Assembly: GCA_903915565.1 (NCBI GenBank)
Contig: CAIWTG010000146.1
Coordinates: forward strand, 1 to 12,165
DNA from: an uncultured Chloroflexota bacterium
GTDB taxonomy: Bacteria > Chloroflexota > Dehalococcoidia > Dehalococcoidales > RBG-16-60-22
Direction of reading: 5' to 3'
DNA: 12,165 nucleotides
A program made the position numbers and the translations under genes. Shown here one piece after another: positions 1 through 6,876 of this stretch. Numbering within the stretch: the first letter of the stretch is position 1; each line of letters starts with the position of its first letter. The notes below the pieces were generated by a model. It worked only from the letters and a program-made list of their open reading frames with translations. It did not search any database and was not told the DNA's origin.

Positions 1-141
1 CACGGTGAAAATCGCCAGCATCAACGCCGGTTCGGCGATGGCGGCGATGGTCATTTCGCGGCTGCTGCCCATGCCGCCGAACGCGCTGGCCGGGTCGAGC
101 CCGCCCAGCGCCATGAAAAACCGGCCGAGTGCCAGCAAAAC
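1..141 (-). pseudogene. HyfC/HycD-like hydrogenase membrane subunit, internal fragment
   Basis: Read on the minus strand from about 141 down to 1, this stretch encodes an uninterrupted peptide containing LLALGRFFMALGGLDPASAF followed by GGMGSSREMT and IAEPALML. This resembles the well-conserved membrane-loop region of formate hydrogenlyase subunit 4 / hydrogenase-4 component C (HycD, HyfC, EchB), relatives of NuoH that carry the proton-pumping arm of group 4 NiFe hydrogenases. The gene continues off the left edge. Its first roughly 95 residues are absent, because the similarity stops at about base 141, where a sirtuin begins on the other strand. The same frame stays open to about 182 but gives nothing family-like there. 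GC is 67% over bases 1-120, against 46% for bases 181-300. It is either a gene broken by rearrangement or an assembly join. Family assignment is by motif recall; the exact subunit type is open. Confidence 0.72.
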
Positions 142-669
142 TGGACGAGCGTCGAACCTAACAACGGACACCTCGCCATATTAGAGCTGCAAAATTTAGG
201 TAAGATGGCATTCCTTATTTCCCAGAACGTGGACAACCTGCACCTGAAATCCGGCATCAAACCTGAAACGTTAGCGGAGCTCCACGGCAACCTTACTAAA
301 GTGCGCTGTGTTGCCTGCGAATTCAAAATGGATAGGGTGGAGGGGGAAGATAAATGCCCTATTTGCGGCGGCAAACTTAAATCTTCGGTCGTTGACTTCG
401 GCGATGCGCTGCCGGCTAAAGACCTGCAGGAATCTTACAAATACTCACAGAAGTGCGAGCTTTTCGTTGTCGTCGGTTCCAGTCTGGTGGTCTATCCCGC
501 GGCGGACATGCCGGCGGTGGCTTTGGAAGCCGGGGCTAAACTGGTCATCATCAACCAGGGCGAGACGCCTTTTGATAAAAATGCCCACCTACGCTTTGAC
601 GAGAAAATCAGCGAGGTACTGCCGGCGGCAATCAAGCGACTCAAAGAGTTGATTGGTAAAAAGTCCTAG
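142..669 (+). pseudogene. Sir2-family NAD-dependent deacetylase, N-terminally truncated
   Basis: Sirtuins remove acyl groups from protein lysines using NAD+. The frame shows EPNNGH, then FLISQNVDNLH (NAD/substrate pocket), ELHGN with the catalytic histidine, a zinc ribbon with two Cys-x2-Cys pairs (CVAC and CPIC), a VVDFGD segment, and VVVGSSLVVYPAA near the C-terminus, ending at a TAG stop. The family is usually about 240-250 residues. The N-terminal GAG-IS...SGIPDFR NAD-binding region is missing, because the upstream sequence is antisense to a hydrogenase gene. The only in-frame ATG is at 205, in the middle of the conserved core, with a poor ribosome site, so the 154-residue product from there would not bind NAD normally. 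I read it as a broken gene or a contig-join artefact. The frame is technically open to base 1, but no ATG, GTG or TTG precedes 205. Its stop overlaps the stop of the opposing gene. Confidence 0.8.
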
Positions 670-1406
670 TCTTCAGCCCACTCATAAACCGTGCTCGACC
701 AGAGGCGGCCGACGGATTCCTGTAATATGGGCAGGCGTGGTTCGGGGATATCTAAAAGTGGCGGCAGGACGGGCTTATCAAGCTTTTCCAGCCAGGGGCA
801 GTATTTCTGCGCCATCAGTATCGTCGTCCGCGCGCCGCCATAGGCCATGTAGTCCAGCGATTTTTCGTAAGGCTCCAGCTGTTCACGGACGTGGCCACAG
901 ACGCGGATGAGGAACTGCTCTATCTGTTTATCGCGGTGGCGCTCAAAGCGGTGGGAAGACGACCCGCCCTGGCGGTGCCTGCCGTGGACGAGTCCCGTGC
1001 CCACCTTTTTAGTTAAAAGTTTTTCCCCCTGGCATAAACCGATGGCGTAAGACCCCAGCCGCACCAGCATTACTCCGATAACATAGTCGTGTTTCAAAAT
1101 GGTACGCAGGGGCGTTACTTCCGCCGAGTTAAAGATAACCTTTTCCTTTATTGGGAAGGGGGGAACAACCAGACGAATCTGCTCCTCGGCTTTATAAACG
1201 GCGGCGCCGTTGGGTGACGTGGCGGTAATTCTAACCAATTCGCCGGACGCCTTGGCGGATGTATTGAGATTTTTTATCAGGCTTTCCAGTTCGGTGGGGG
1301 ATAATTTGGGCGGCAAATAAAGCGCCAGGTCTTTATCGTTGGACGAACCAGCCAGGAAATCTAAAAGAGATAGCGTCTTGGTGCGGCTCAAAGCGTACTT
1401 TTTCAT
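666..1406 (-). CDS. Vms1/VLRF1-like peptidyl-tRNA hydrolase (eRF1-related)
   Basis: This 246-residue soluble protein has the signature of bacterial VLRF1 (Vms1-like release factor) proteins. It carries a GLVHGRH segment, then QGGSSSHRFERHRDKQI at about residues 146-162, an Arg- and His-rich helix after a glycine-rich catalytic loop. Family members resemble eRF1 domain 2 and cleave nascent chains from tRNA on stalled large ribosomal subunits. eRF1 has GGQ in this loop; here the two glycines are followed by serine (GGSSS), so the catalytic chemistry should be treated with care. No membrane segment or signal peptide is seen. The ATG at 1406 lies 7 bases after the mutS2 stop, with no strong Shine-Dalgarno site, which suggests translational coupling in a mutS2 operon. 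The C-terminal region after residue 180 has no motif I recognise. Family assignment is fairly confident; activity is inferred. Confidence 0.75.
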   Translation of the reverse strand: MKKYALSRTKTLSLLDFLAGSSNDKDLALYLPPKLSPTELESLIKNLNTSAKASGELVRITATSPNGAAVYKAEEQIRLVVPPFPIKEKVIFNSAEVTPLRTILKHDYVIGVMLVRLGSYAIGLCQGEKLLTKKVGTGLVHGRHRQGGSSSHRFERHRDKQIEQFLIRVCGHVREQLEPYEKSLDYMAYGGARTTILMAQKYCPWLEKLDKPVLPPLLDIPEPRLPILQESVGRLWSSTVYEWAED

Positions 1407-1413
1407 CGGCGTA

Positions 1414-3771
1414 TTATTGCAGCTTGACGACCGTTACGCCGTCGCCGCCTTCATCGCGTCCGCCGGTACGGAAGGATTTTGCCAGCGGGTGATTTTTCAA
1501 GAAATCGCGCACAATAGCCCGTACGGTGCCCGTGGCAATGCCGTGAATGATACGGGCCTCCGAGAGGTTCGACTGCGAGGCATCGTTTAAATAGGCGTCC
1601 AGTATCGGCTCAACTTCATCAGCGCGTTTACCGCGCAGGTCGAGTTCCATAGGGACACGGCGGGCAGGTGGAAGCTTAGGAGCCGAGGCAAATTTATCCG
1701 CTACCGGCGTCGACTTAATCACGCCATTTAATCCGAGCCTCATTTTGGTCTTGCCTGCCTGCACTTCCACTTCCTGTGAGGCTTCATTAATCATCAGCAC
1801 GGTGCCGGTCAGTCCGGCTTCTTTTAGCCGCACCGTGTCACCGACTTTTATAACGCCGGAATCTTCTTCAGGTGAGGCGCCGGCGGGGGGCTGCCACCTT
1901 TCGCTCGCGATTTGCTCGCGCACTCTGGACAGAGACTTTTTAGCTTCTTCCAGTTTGGCGGAGGTTTTTTCCTTACGCAGTTCCGTGGCTGCCTGGCGGA
2001 GCTCCTTATGCAGTTCCGCCGCCTCCTGAACGATGGCGTCGCGTTCCGCCTGCAGCGTTTTTCGTTCCTCGGTTTTAAGGCGCTGCAGCTCTTTATCCAG
2101 GTCGGCGGAACGGCGTTGCACATTTTCTTTTTCAACGACTAAATCGCGTTCCAAAGATGCGATTTTTTGTTTTTCTTCCATCAGGTTCGCCAGCAGTCCT
2201 TCCAGTTCCTGGCTGTGACCGGAAAGCAGGCTGTGGGCGTCGTTAATGATATCCGCCGGTATACCCAGCCGGGCGGCGGTGGCAATGGCGTTGCTGCCCC
2301 CCGGTATACCGAAGGTCAGGTGATAGGTGGGCGTTAGCGTTTTGGCGTCGAATTCCAGCGAAGCGTTACTAAGTCCCGGAGTCGCATGGGCAAAAGCCTT
2401 AAGGTCGCTGAAGTGCGTGGTGGCAACCGTTAACGTGCTTTTAGAGAGGAAATGACGCAGTATTGCCCGGGCGAGGGCGGAACCCTCGGCGGGGTCGGTG
2501 CTGGTGCCCAGTTCATCCAAAAGCACCAGGCTTTTGCCGGCAGTTTGCCCGATGATGCGGACGATGTTGCCCATGTGCCAGCTGAAAGTCGACAGCGTCT
2601 GTTCGATGCTTTGCTCGTCGCCGATGTCGGCAAAAATGTTGTCCAAGATAGGCAGCTGACTTGAGCCGTCGGCGGGAATCGGCAGGCCGGCCTGCGCCAT
2701 GAGGTTAAGCAGACCGATAGTCTTAAGCGTCACCGTCTTGCCGCCGGTGTTGGGACCGGTAATGACTAAGACGGAATACTTTTCGCCCAACTCTAGTGAG
2801 AACGGCACGGCTTTTTCGCCAAGCAGGGGATGCCGCGCTTCGACGAGTTTAATATAGTTGGACTTTTTCTGGCCGTCGGTAGATGGCTCTAAAATATTCG
2901 GTTCGACGGCGTTAATACGGTGGGCGTAACGGGCTTTAGCTAAAATCAGGTCGAGCTCCGCCGTCAGCTGAATGCTGTGAGTGATGTCGCTGGCATGGGC
3001 GCCCACCTCGGCGGTTAGCAGGCGCAAAACTTTCTCAATTTCGTGCCGCTCCTCTACCACCAGCTCACGTATCGCATTGCCCAGCCCCACGGTAGCCGTC
3101 GGCTCCATAAAAACCGTCGCGCCGGTGTTGGAAATATCGTGGACAATGCCCCTAAGGTCGTGGCGGTGCTCTATTTTAACGAGGAGAACGTAGCGTCCAT
3201 CGCGTTCGGTAACGACGTCCTCCTGGAGGACGCGGCCACCCCGGGGCGACTTAACGATGGTCTCCAGTTTTTCTAAAATCTGGGCGCGGGCGTTACGCAG
3301 CCGGGCGCGGATGCCCGCCAGCTCCGGCGACGCATTATCCAGAACCTCTCCCGCCGGGTCGATGCAGGAGGCAATGTCCTTTTCTATCTGCTGCAGCTCA
3401 ACGATGCCCTCGGCGGCGCTCCAAAGCAGCGGGAAATCCCCGGCGATGCTCTTGAGGTAGCGACGCAAATCGTGGAGGGCGTAAAGCGTCTGCTGTATTT
3501 CCAGCAGGCTTAAGGGGTCGAGGATGCCTTCCAACGCCGCCAGCTTTACTTTATCGCGGATGTCATGTGCGCTGCCGATGGAAAAGCCTTTATCTAGGGC
3601 CAGCAGGGAACGGGCCTCCGCCGACTGCTGCAGCAGGAGTGAAATCCGCGCATAGTCCTGCAGCGGCGTCAGATTCATCGCCAAATCACGGCTGGCGGAG
3701 AAAGACGTATATTCGGCCAGAATTTTCCTTATCTTGGGGAAATCTAGCATTTCCAGGCTTTTTTCATCCAT
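1414..3771 (-). CDS. mutS2: Endonuclease MutS2 / RqcU, ribosome-collision ATPase
   Basis: This is a full-length MutS2 of 785 residues, the usual family size. It has an N-terminal core/clamp region (about 1-320), an ABC-type ATPase with Walker A GPNTGGKT at 339-346, Walker B LVLLDE at 415-420 followed by the D-loop GTSTDP, and a TTHF H-loop near 451. A long charged coiled coil spans about 520-625, a small beta region about 638-690, and a C-terminal Smr domain (708-785) has LDLRG at 710-714 and HGIATG at 743-748. The Smr HGxG motif therefore reads HGIA. In Bacillus, MutS2 (RqcU) binds collided ribosomes and splits them; in other species it suppresses recombination. The ATG at 3771 is supported by GAGGA (3780-3784) 8 bases upstream. 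It is the first gene of an operon with the VLRF1-like gene, which gives a coherent ribosome-rescue context. Confidence 0.95.
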   Translation of the reverse strand: MDEKSLEMLDFPKIRKILAEYTSFSASRDLAMNLTPLQDYARISLLLQQSAEARSLLALDKGFSIGSAHDIRDKVKLAALEGILDPLSLLEIQQTLYALHDLRRYLKSIAGDFPLLWSAAEGIVELQQIEKDIASCIDPAGEVLDNASPELAGIRARLRNARAQILEKLETIVKSPRGGRVLQEDVVTERDGRYVLLVKIEHRHDLRGIVHDISNTGATVFMEPTATVGLGNAIRELVVEERHEIEKVLRLLTAEVGAHASDITHSIQLTAELDLILAKARYAHRINAVEPNILEPSTDGQKKSNYIKLVEARHPLLGEKAVPFSLELGEKYSVLVITGPNTGGKTVTLKTIGLLNLMAQAGLPIPADGSSQLPILDNIFADIGDEQSIEQTLSTFSWHMGNIVRIIGQTAGKSLVLLDELGTSTDPAEGSALARAILRHFLSKSTLTVATTHFSDLKAFAHATPGLSNASLEFDAKTLTPTYHLTFGIPGGSNAIATAARLGIPADIINDAHSLLSGHSQELEGLLANLMEEKQKIASLERDLVVEKENVQRRSADLDKELQRLKTEERKTLQAERDAIVQEAAELHKELRQAATELRKEKTSAKLEEAKKSLSRVREQIASERWQPPAGASPEEDSGVIKVGDTVRLKEAGLTGTVLMINEASQEVEVQAGKTKMRLGLNGVIKSTPVADKFASAPKLPPARRVPMELDLRGKRADEVEPILDAYLNDASQSNLSEARIIHGIATGTVRAIVRDFLKNHPLAKSFRTGGRDEGGDGVTVVKLQ

Positions 3772-3800
3772 AAAAGTTTTCCTCGAGCAAACGCCTGTAT

Positions 3801-3809
3801 ATTATATCA
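3801..3809 (-). promoter_or_regulatory. Extended -10 promoter of mutS2
   Basis: On the minus strand this reads TGATATAAT, a perfect TATAAT with the TG of an extended -10 element. It lies about 30 bases upstream of the mutS2 ATG, giving a leader of roughly 22-24 bases that contains the GAGGA ribosome site. The -35 position (about 3824-3829, AAACAA) is poor, as is common with extended -10 promoters. Confidence 0.65.
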
Positions 3810-3822
3810 TGGCAGAAGGCGC

Positions 3823-3839
3823 TTTGTTTCAGAAACAAA
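3823..3839. repeat. Perfect palindrome at the -35 region of mutS2
   Basis: TTTGTTTC-A-GAAACAAA forms 8-base arms around a single base. It covers the expected -35 region of the mutS2 promoter, where a repressor could block RNA polymerase. It also lies directly downstream (minus strand) of the terminator of the lipoprotein gene and shares its T-rich tail, so it could be only part of that tail. No regulator gene is adjacent. Confidence 0.5.
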
Positions 3840-3865
3840 AAGGGGGGAGTTTTTACGCTCCCCCC
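3832..3865 (-). terminator. Rho-independent terminator of the lipoprotein gene
   Basis: On the minus strand GGGGGGAG (from 3865-3858) pairs with CTCCCCCC (from 3849-3842) around an 8-base loop, and is followed directly by TTTTTGTTTC. This strong GC stem with a U tract lies about 20 bases beyond the stop of the I42-type lipoprotein gene and just before the mutS2 promoter, so it insulates the two units. Confidence 0.85.
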
Positions 3866-3885
3866 AAATTGTCGTGATTAACTAA

Positions 3886-4311
3886 TTATTTTACGGTTAT
3901 GTTTATGGTCAGGGTATAGGTGGCGGGTACGGTTTCCCAGGAGCGGTCGTACTTAAAGCTAATGGTAGTGGTGCCCGCCGATTTAGCGGTAAATACCCAG
4001 ACGTCGTTGCCGGGAGCACCGGATATTCCGGCCACTGTCGGCGCGATAAAATCACGAGAAGTCTGTCCAATAATTACTGCATTACCTATCACCGCTTCTT
4101 CCCAGCCAAAGCCGGTGGATGGATTAGAGCCCAGCTTCACGGTCAGAGTGTCCTGTGCGTTAAGGGTGACATTTTTAACCATGTTAGTTTGCGCCGAGAA
4201 ATTATCAAGCGTAATTTCGATGGTGGTGGACCCGCTGCCGCTGCCGCATCCGGTTACCAACAGGGGCAGCAGCATTACGGCGACCAAGCCTAAGATAATC
4301 ATTTTTTTCAT
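3886..4311 (-). CDS. Lipoprotein, chagasin-like protease inhibitor (family I42)
   Basis: The product is about 141 residues. It begins with MKKMIILG, a hydrophobic stretch and a lipobox LVTGC, so it should be exported and lipid-anchored, followed by a short Gly-Ser linker. The mature domain has the I42 loops: NPSTGFGW (like the NPTTG loop that enters the protease active site), a GAPGNDVWVF strand segment, and a late YDRSW. Known family members inhibit papain-like cysteine peptidases; the target here is unknown. The reading frame extends 5 codons further upstream, but GGAGG at 4320-4324 sits 8 bases before the ATG at 4311 and would lie inside the longer frame, so I chose 4311. It is monocistronic: its own -10 box lies upstream, a strong terminator lies downstream, and it is divergent from the exporter gene. 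Confidence 0.82.
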   Translation of the reverse strand: MKKMIILGLVAVMLLPLLVTGCGSGSGSTTIEITLDNFSAQTNMVKNVTLNAQDTLTVKLGSNPSTGFGWEEAVIGNAVIIGQTSRDFIAPTVAGISGAPGNDVWVFTAKSAGTTTISFKYDRSWETVPATYTLTINITVK

Positions 4312-4348
4312 GTTCATTGCCTCCATATCATATATGTTTATATACTAT

Positions 4349-4354
4349 ATTATA
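4349..4354 (-). promoter_or_regulatory. -10 box of the lipoprotein gene
   Basis: Minus-strand TATAAT about 38 bases upstream of the chosen start, in a very AT-rich stretch. The -35 candidate (CTGGAA type, 16-base spacer) is weak. Confidence 0.5.
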
Positions 4355-4378
4355 CAACGTAGAAGTTACTTTCCAGGT

Positions 4379-4398
4379 TGGTTTTAGGTGTAAAACCA
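4379..4398. repeat. Inverted repeat at the -35 region of the exporter gene
   Basis: TGGTTTTA and TAAAACCA form 8-base arms around GGTG. The right arm overlaps the expected -35 hexamer (about 4389-4394) of the exporter promoter, as expected for an operator of a TetR- or MarR-type repressor. No such regulator gene is in the window. It has no T tract after it, so it is not a terminator. Confidence 0.5.
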
Positions 4399-4408
4399 CT
4401 TTTAATTA

Positions 4409-4417
4409 TGATATAAT
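4409..4417 (+). promoter_or_regulatory. Extended -10 promoter of the exporter gene
   Basis: TGATATAAT is identical to the mutS2 extended -10 element. It lies 48 bases before the exporter ATG, giving a leader of about 40 bases with no clear Shine-Dalgarno site. Confidence 0.6.
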
Positions 4418-4465
4418 TATTACGATATATCGGAACTAGAAAGAACTGGCTTTTTACATATTCCC

Positions 4466-6094
4466 ATGACTCAAGATCAATTACCATTAGTCGGACTGCG
4501 CGCTTTACCTCGGAAACAGGTAATCATTACCTTTGTTGGCGTAATGCTGGCGATGTTCCTCGGTTCGCTCGACCAGACGGTAGTGGGCACAGCCATGCCG
4601 CGTATCATCGCCGACCTGGGCGGGTTCAGTCAATACACGTGGATTACTACGGCGTATATTATTACCTCGGCTGTCGCCGTCCCTATTACCGGTAAGCTGA
4701 CGGATATCTACGGCCGCAAGTATTTCTACCTTGGCGGTCTGGCGATTTTTGTACTGGCTTCCATCGCCTGCGGCTTCAGTAACACGATGAACCAGATAAT
4801 TATATTCCGCGGTGTCCAGGGCATCGGGGCGGGCGTGATGATGGCTAACGCCTTCACGGTTATCGGCGACCTTTTCCCGCCGGCGGTGAGGGGTAAATAC
4901 CAGGGCTTTATGAGCGCTGTATTTGGCGTTTCTGCAATTGTCGGGCCCATGCTCGGCGGCTATATAACGGATGCCCTGTCGTGGCATTGGGTATTTTTCG
5001 TGAATGTTCCACTCGGCATAATTGTCATCGTTCTCTTTATGTTCTTTTTCCCCAATATCAAGCCGGATAATTTAAAACACAGCATCGACTATGTAGGGGT
5101 TATACTGCTGATACTGGGCATAGTGCCGATAATGCTGGCTTTATCGTGGGGCGGGGTAGAATATGCCTGGGGCTCGGGAACAATAATCGGTATGTTTGCC
5201 TTAGGGGGGACGGCTTTAGCTATTTTTCTCTGGGTGGAGACAAAGGTTAAAGAACCCATCATTCCGCTTTTTATTTTCAAAGACCGCATTGTTTCTATTT
5301 CCGCAGTCATGATTTTTATTACAGGCGCGGGTATGTTCGGGGCTATCATTTTTATCCCGCTGTTTTTCCAGGGCGTACTTGGCGCCTCTGCGACGTCCAG
5401 CGGCACCTTTATTATACCGATGATGCTGGGCAACGTGTTCGGCAGCTTTATTTCCGGACAGGTGCTGGCACGGGCGGGTGGGCATTACCGCATTCAGGGC
5501 GCGGTAGGCACAGCCTTGATGGCGGTAGGGCTTTGGCTACTCTCTACAATGAATGTTAATACAACTGAAGGCTCAGCGATATTGTATATGGTTATCACCG
5601 GATTGGGACTGGGCATCACCATGCCGCTTTATTTACTGGCGGTGCAGAATGCCGTGCCGTACAGGGTGCTGGGCACCGCTACAGCATCTACCGCGTTTTT
5701 ACGCTCGCTGGGAGGTTCGGTGGGCCTGGCGGTATTCGGCTCGGTAATGAATAACCAGTTTGCCACAACGCTGATAGCAAAACTCCCGACGGAAGTTTTA
5801 AACGGCGCTCCGTCAGCGCAATTGAACAGTCTGATGAGTAATCCACAGGCTTTAGTGAGTACCGACGCCCAGGCCCAGCTGCAAGGACTTGTCGCCAACA
5901 TTGGCGACCCGAGCGGAACTTTATTGGACAGGGTGATGCAGGCATTACGTGAAGCATTATCTTCTTCTATCACTCAAGTTTTTCTTTTTGCCTTTATAGC
6001 GATTGTCGTGGCTTTTATTATCAACTTATTCCTCAAAGAAATTCCCCTCCGCCAGCACTATCATATCGAAGACGAAAAACCGAAAAAGAAATAG
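4466..6094 (+). CDS. DHA2-family (EmrB/QacA-type) multidrug MFS exporter
   Basis: This is a 542-residue integral membrane protein with about 14 hydrophobic segments, the length and layout of the 14-helix DHA2 drug:H+ antiporters. Visible signatures are LDQTVVGTAMPRI at 35-47 in helix 1, the cytoplasmic loop motif A GKLTDIYGRK at 76-85, the FRGVQGIGAG segment (114-123), and the antiporter motif C region around GVSAIVGPMLGGYITD (154-169). A soluble loop lies at about 430-500 before the last helix, and the C-terminus is short and charged (EDEKPKKK). It should sit in the inner membrane and export amphipathic drugs or toxic metabolites; the substrate cannot be read from sequence. The start at 4466 lacks a clear ribosome site, but the family-typical N-terminus supports it. 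It is transcribed alone, with a palindrome over its promoter that suggests repressor control. Confidence 0.93.
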   Translation: MTQDQLPLVGLRALPRKQVIITFVGVMLAMFLGSLDQTVVGTAMPRIIADLGGFSQYTWITTAYIITSAVAVPITGKLTDIYGRKYFYLGGLAIFVLASIACGFSNTMNQIIIFRGVQGIGAGVMMANAFTVIGDLFPPAVRGKYQGFMSAVFGVSAIVGPMLGGYITDALSWHWVFFVNVPLGIIVIVLFMFFFPNIKPDNLKHSIDYVGVILLILGIVPIMLALSWGGVEYAWGSGTIIGMFALGGTALAIFLWVETKVKEPIIPLFIFKDRIVSISAVMIFITGAGMFGAIIFIPLFFQGVLGASATSSGTFIIPMMLGNVFGSFISGQVLARAGGHYRIQGAVGTALMAVGLWLLSTMNVNTTEGSAILYMVITGLGLGITMPLYLLAVQNAVPYRVLGTATASTAFLRSLGGSVGLAVFGSVMNNQFATTLIAKLPTEVLNGAPSAQLNSLMSNPQALVSTDAQAQLQGLVANIGDPSGTLLDRVMQALREALSSSITQVFLFAFIAIVVAFIINLFLKEIPLRQHYHIEDEKPKKK

Positions 6095-6135
6095 TCAAAA
6101 GTTAACCCCGCCACCTATTCCCCCGTTGTCTTTTT

Positions 6136-6160
6136 TGCGAATATGTTTTTTCTATTCGCA
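6136..6160. repeat. Palindrome upstream of the cysteine protein/dsrC operon
   Basis: TGCGAATA and TATTCGCA form perfect 8-base arms separated by 9 bases. A T run precedes it and none follows, so it is a poor terminator for the exporter gene. Its spacer and right arm cover the -35 region of the -10 box at 6170-6175, so an operator is the better reading. Confidence 0.55.
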
Positions 6161-6169
6161 GTAATTGTG

Positions 6170-6175
6170 TATAAT
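6170..6175 (+). promoter_or_regulatory. -10 box of the cysteine protein/dsrC operon
   Basis: A perfect TATAAT lies 60 bases before the first ATG. The -35 region (TTTTTC, 17-base spacer) is weak and falls in the spacer of the 6136-6160 palindrome, which suggests that a bound factor controls this promoter. Confidence 0.55.
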
Positions 6176-6234
6176 AAAACAACCAAATAGAAGTTATATA
6201 GCGTAGATAGCATATATCCAGGAGGCAAGAGTTT

Positions 6235-6864
6235 ATGACAGATTATGCGGCTTTAAAGAAAAAAGTGGATGAACTGTCTAACCGCGTCTGGGATGTGGCG
6301 GCGATAGAGACGCGAGTCAAGCAGATGATGGAAAAAGGAATCCCCCGCAAAAAGCTCGACCCGGCGGCGATGAAAGCCGATAAAGAAAAAATCCTTGACC
6401 GAGTTCAGTTGCGTGCCGAGGAATATAATTTTATCTTTAAAAACTGCGCCCAGGGCACCGCCATGGCATTGCTGGAGGAGTTCGGGTTGGGCAACATGGA
6501 AATCATTAAGGCGCTGACGCCCTTCCCGGGCATCGGTGGGACGGGTGAAATTTGCGGCGGCATTACCGGCAGTTTGATTGCCTTTGGGCTTTACTTCGGC
6601 ACTGATAACCGACTGGACTACGAGGCGACCAATAAGGTCATTTCCATATCGCAAAAATTCATGGCATATTTTGAAGACGCCGTCGGCCATTTGTATTGCG
6701 CGGATATCATCGAGACGGTAATCATCGGGCGCAAGCTGAATCCCGGTGAAAGCCCGGCGGCGATGGTCACTTTCTCTAAAGAAAAGGGCTTTGAAAAATG
6801 CGGCTTACCGCCCGGACTGGGCTGCCGGCTGGCGGCGGGATTCATCATCGACAGCATGAAATGA
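6235..6864 (+). CDS. C_GCAxxG_C_C-type redox protein
   Basis: This 209-residue soluble protein resembles the C_GCAxxG_C_C family of putative redox-active proteins. The core has FKNCAQGTAMALLEEFGLG (Cys71), then PGIGGTGEICGGITGSL (Cys107), and three later cysteines (155, 189, 197) in YCADII and the C-terminal KCGLPPGLGC. The family's chemistry is not established; the conserved cysteines suggest thiol or metal chemistry. The N-terminal 60 residues are a charged helical region outside the family core. AGGAGG at 6220-6225, 9 bases before the ATG, gives a strong start. The TGA stop overlaps GAGGA, the ribosome site of dsrC 12 bases on, so the two genes are translationally linked. I infer a thiol or sulfur-transfer partnership with DsrC. 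It is the only gene in the window that ends in TGA. Confidence 0.8.
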   Translation: MTDYAALKKKVDELSNRVWDVAAIETRVKQMMEKGIPRKKLDPAAMKADKEKILDRVQLRAEEYNFIFKNCAQGTAMALLEEFGLGNMEIIKALTPFPGIGGTGEICGGITGSLIAFGLYFGTDNRLDYEATNKVISISQKFMAYFEDAVGHLYCADIIETVIIGRKLNPGESPAAMVTFSKEKGFEKCGLPPGLGCRLAAGFIIDSMK

Positions 6865-6876
6865 GGAATTAGAATT

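Noticed and set aside
51..374. A 107-residue minus-strand open frame across the hydrogenase/sirtuin join.
   Set aside because: It lies in a different frame from the hydrogenase fragment and antisense to the sirtuin core, with no family-like motif; it is a shadow of the GC-rich frames.
6131..6160. Rho-independent terminator for the exporter gene.
   Set aside because: The T run precedes the stem on the plus strand and no T tract follows it; the placement over a -35 region fits an operator better.
6862..6876. Read-through of the TGA of the cysteine protein gene would fuse it in frame to DsrC (15 bases apart), possibly through a second selenocysteine.
   Set aside because: The TGA overlaps a good ribosome site (GAGGA) placed 9 bases before the dsrC ATG, both proteins are complete without fusion, and I saw no convincing hairpin after it.
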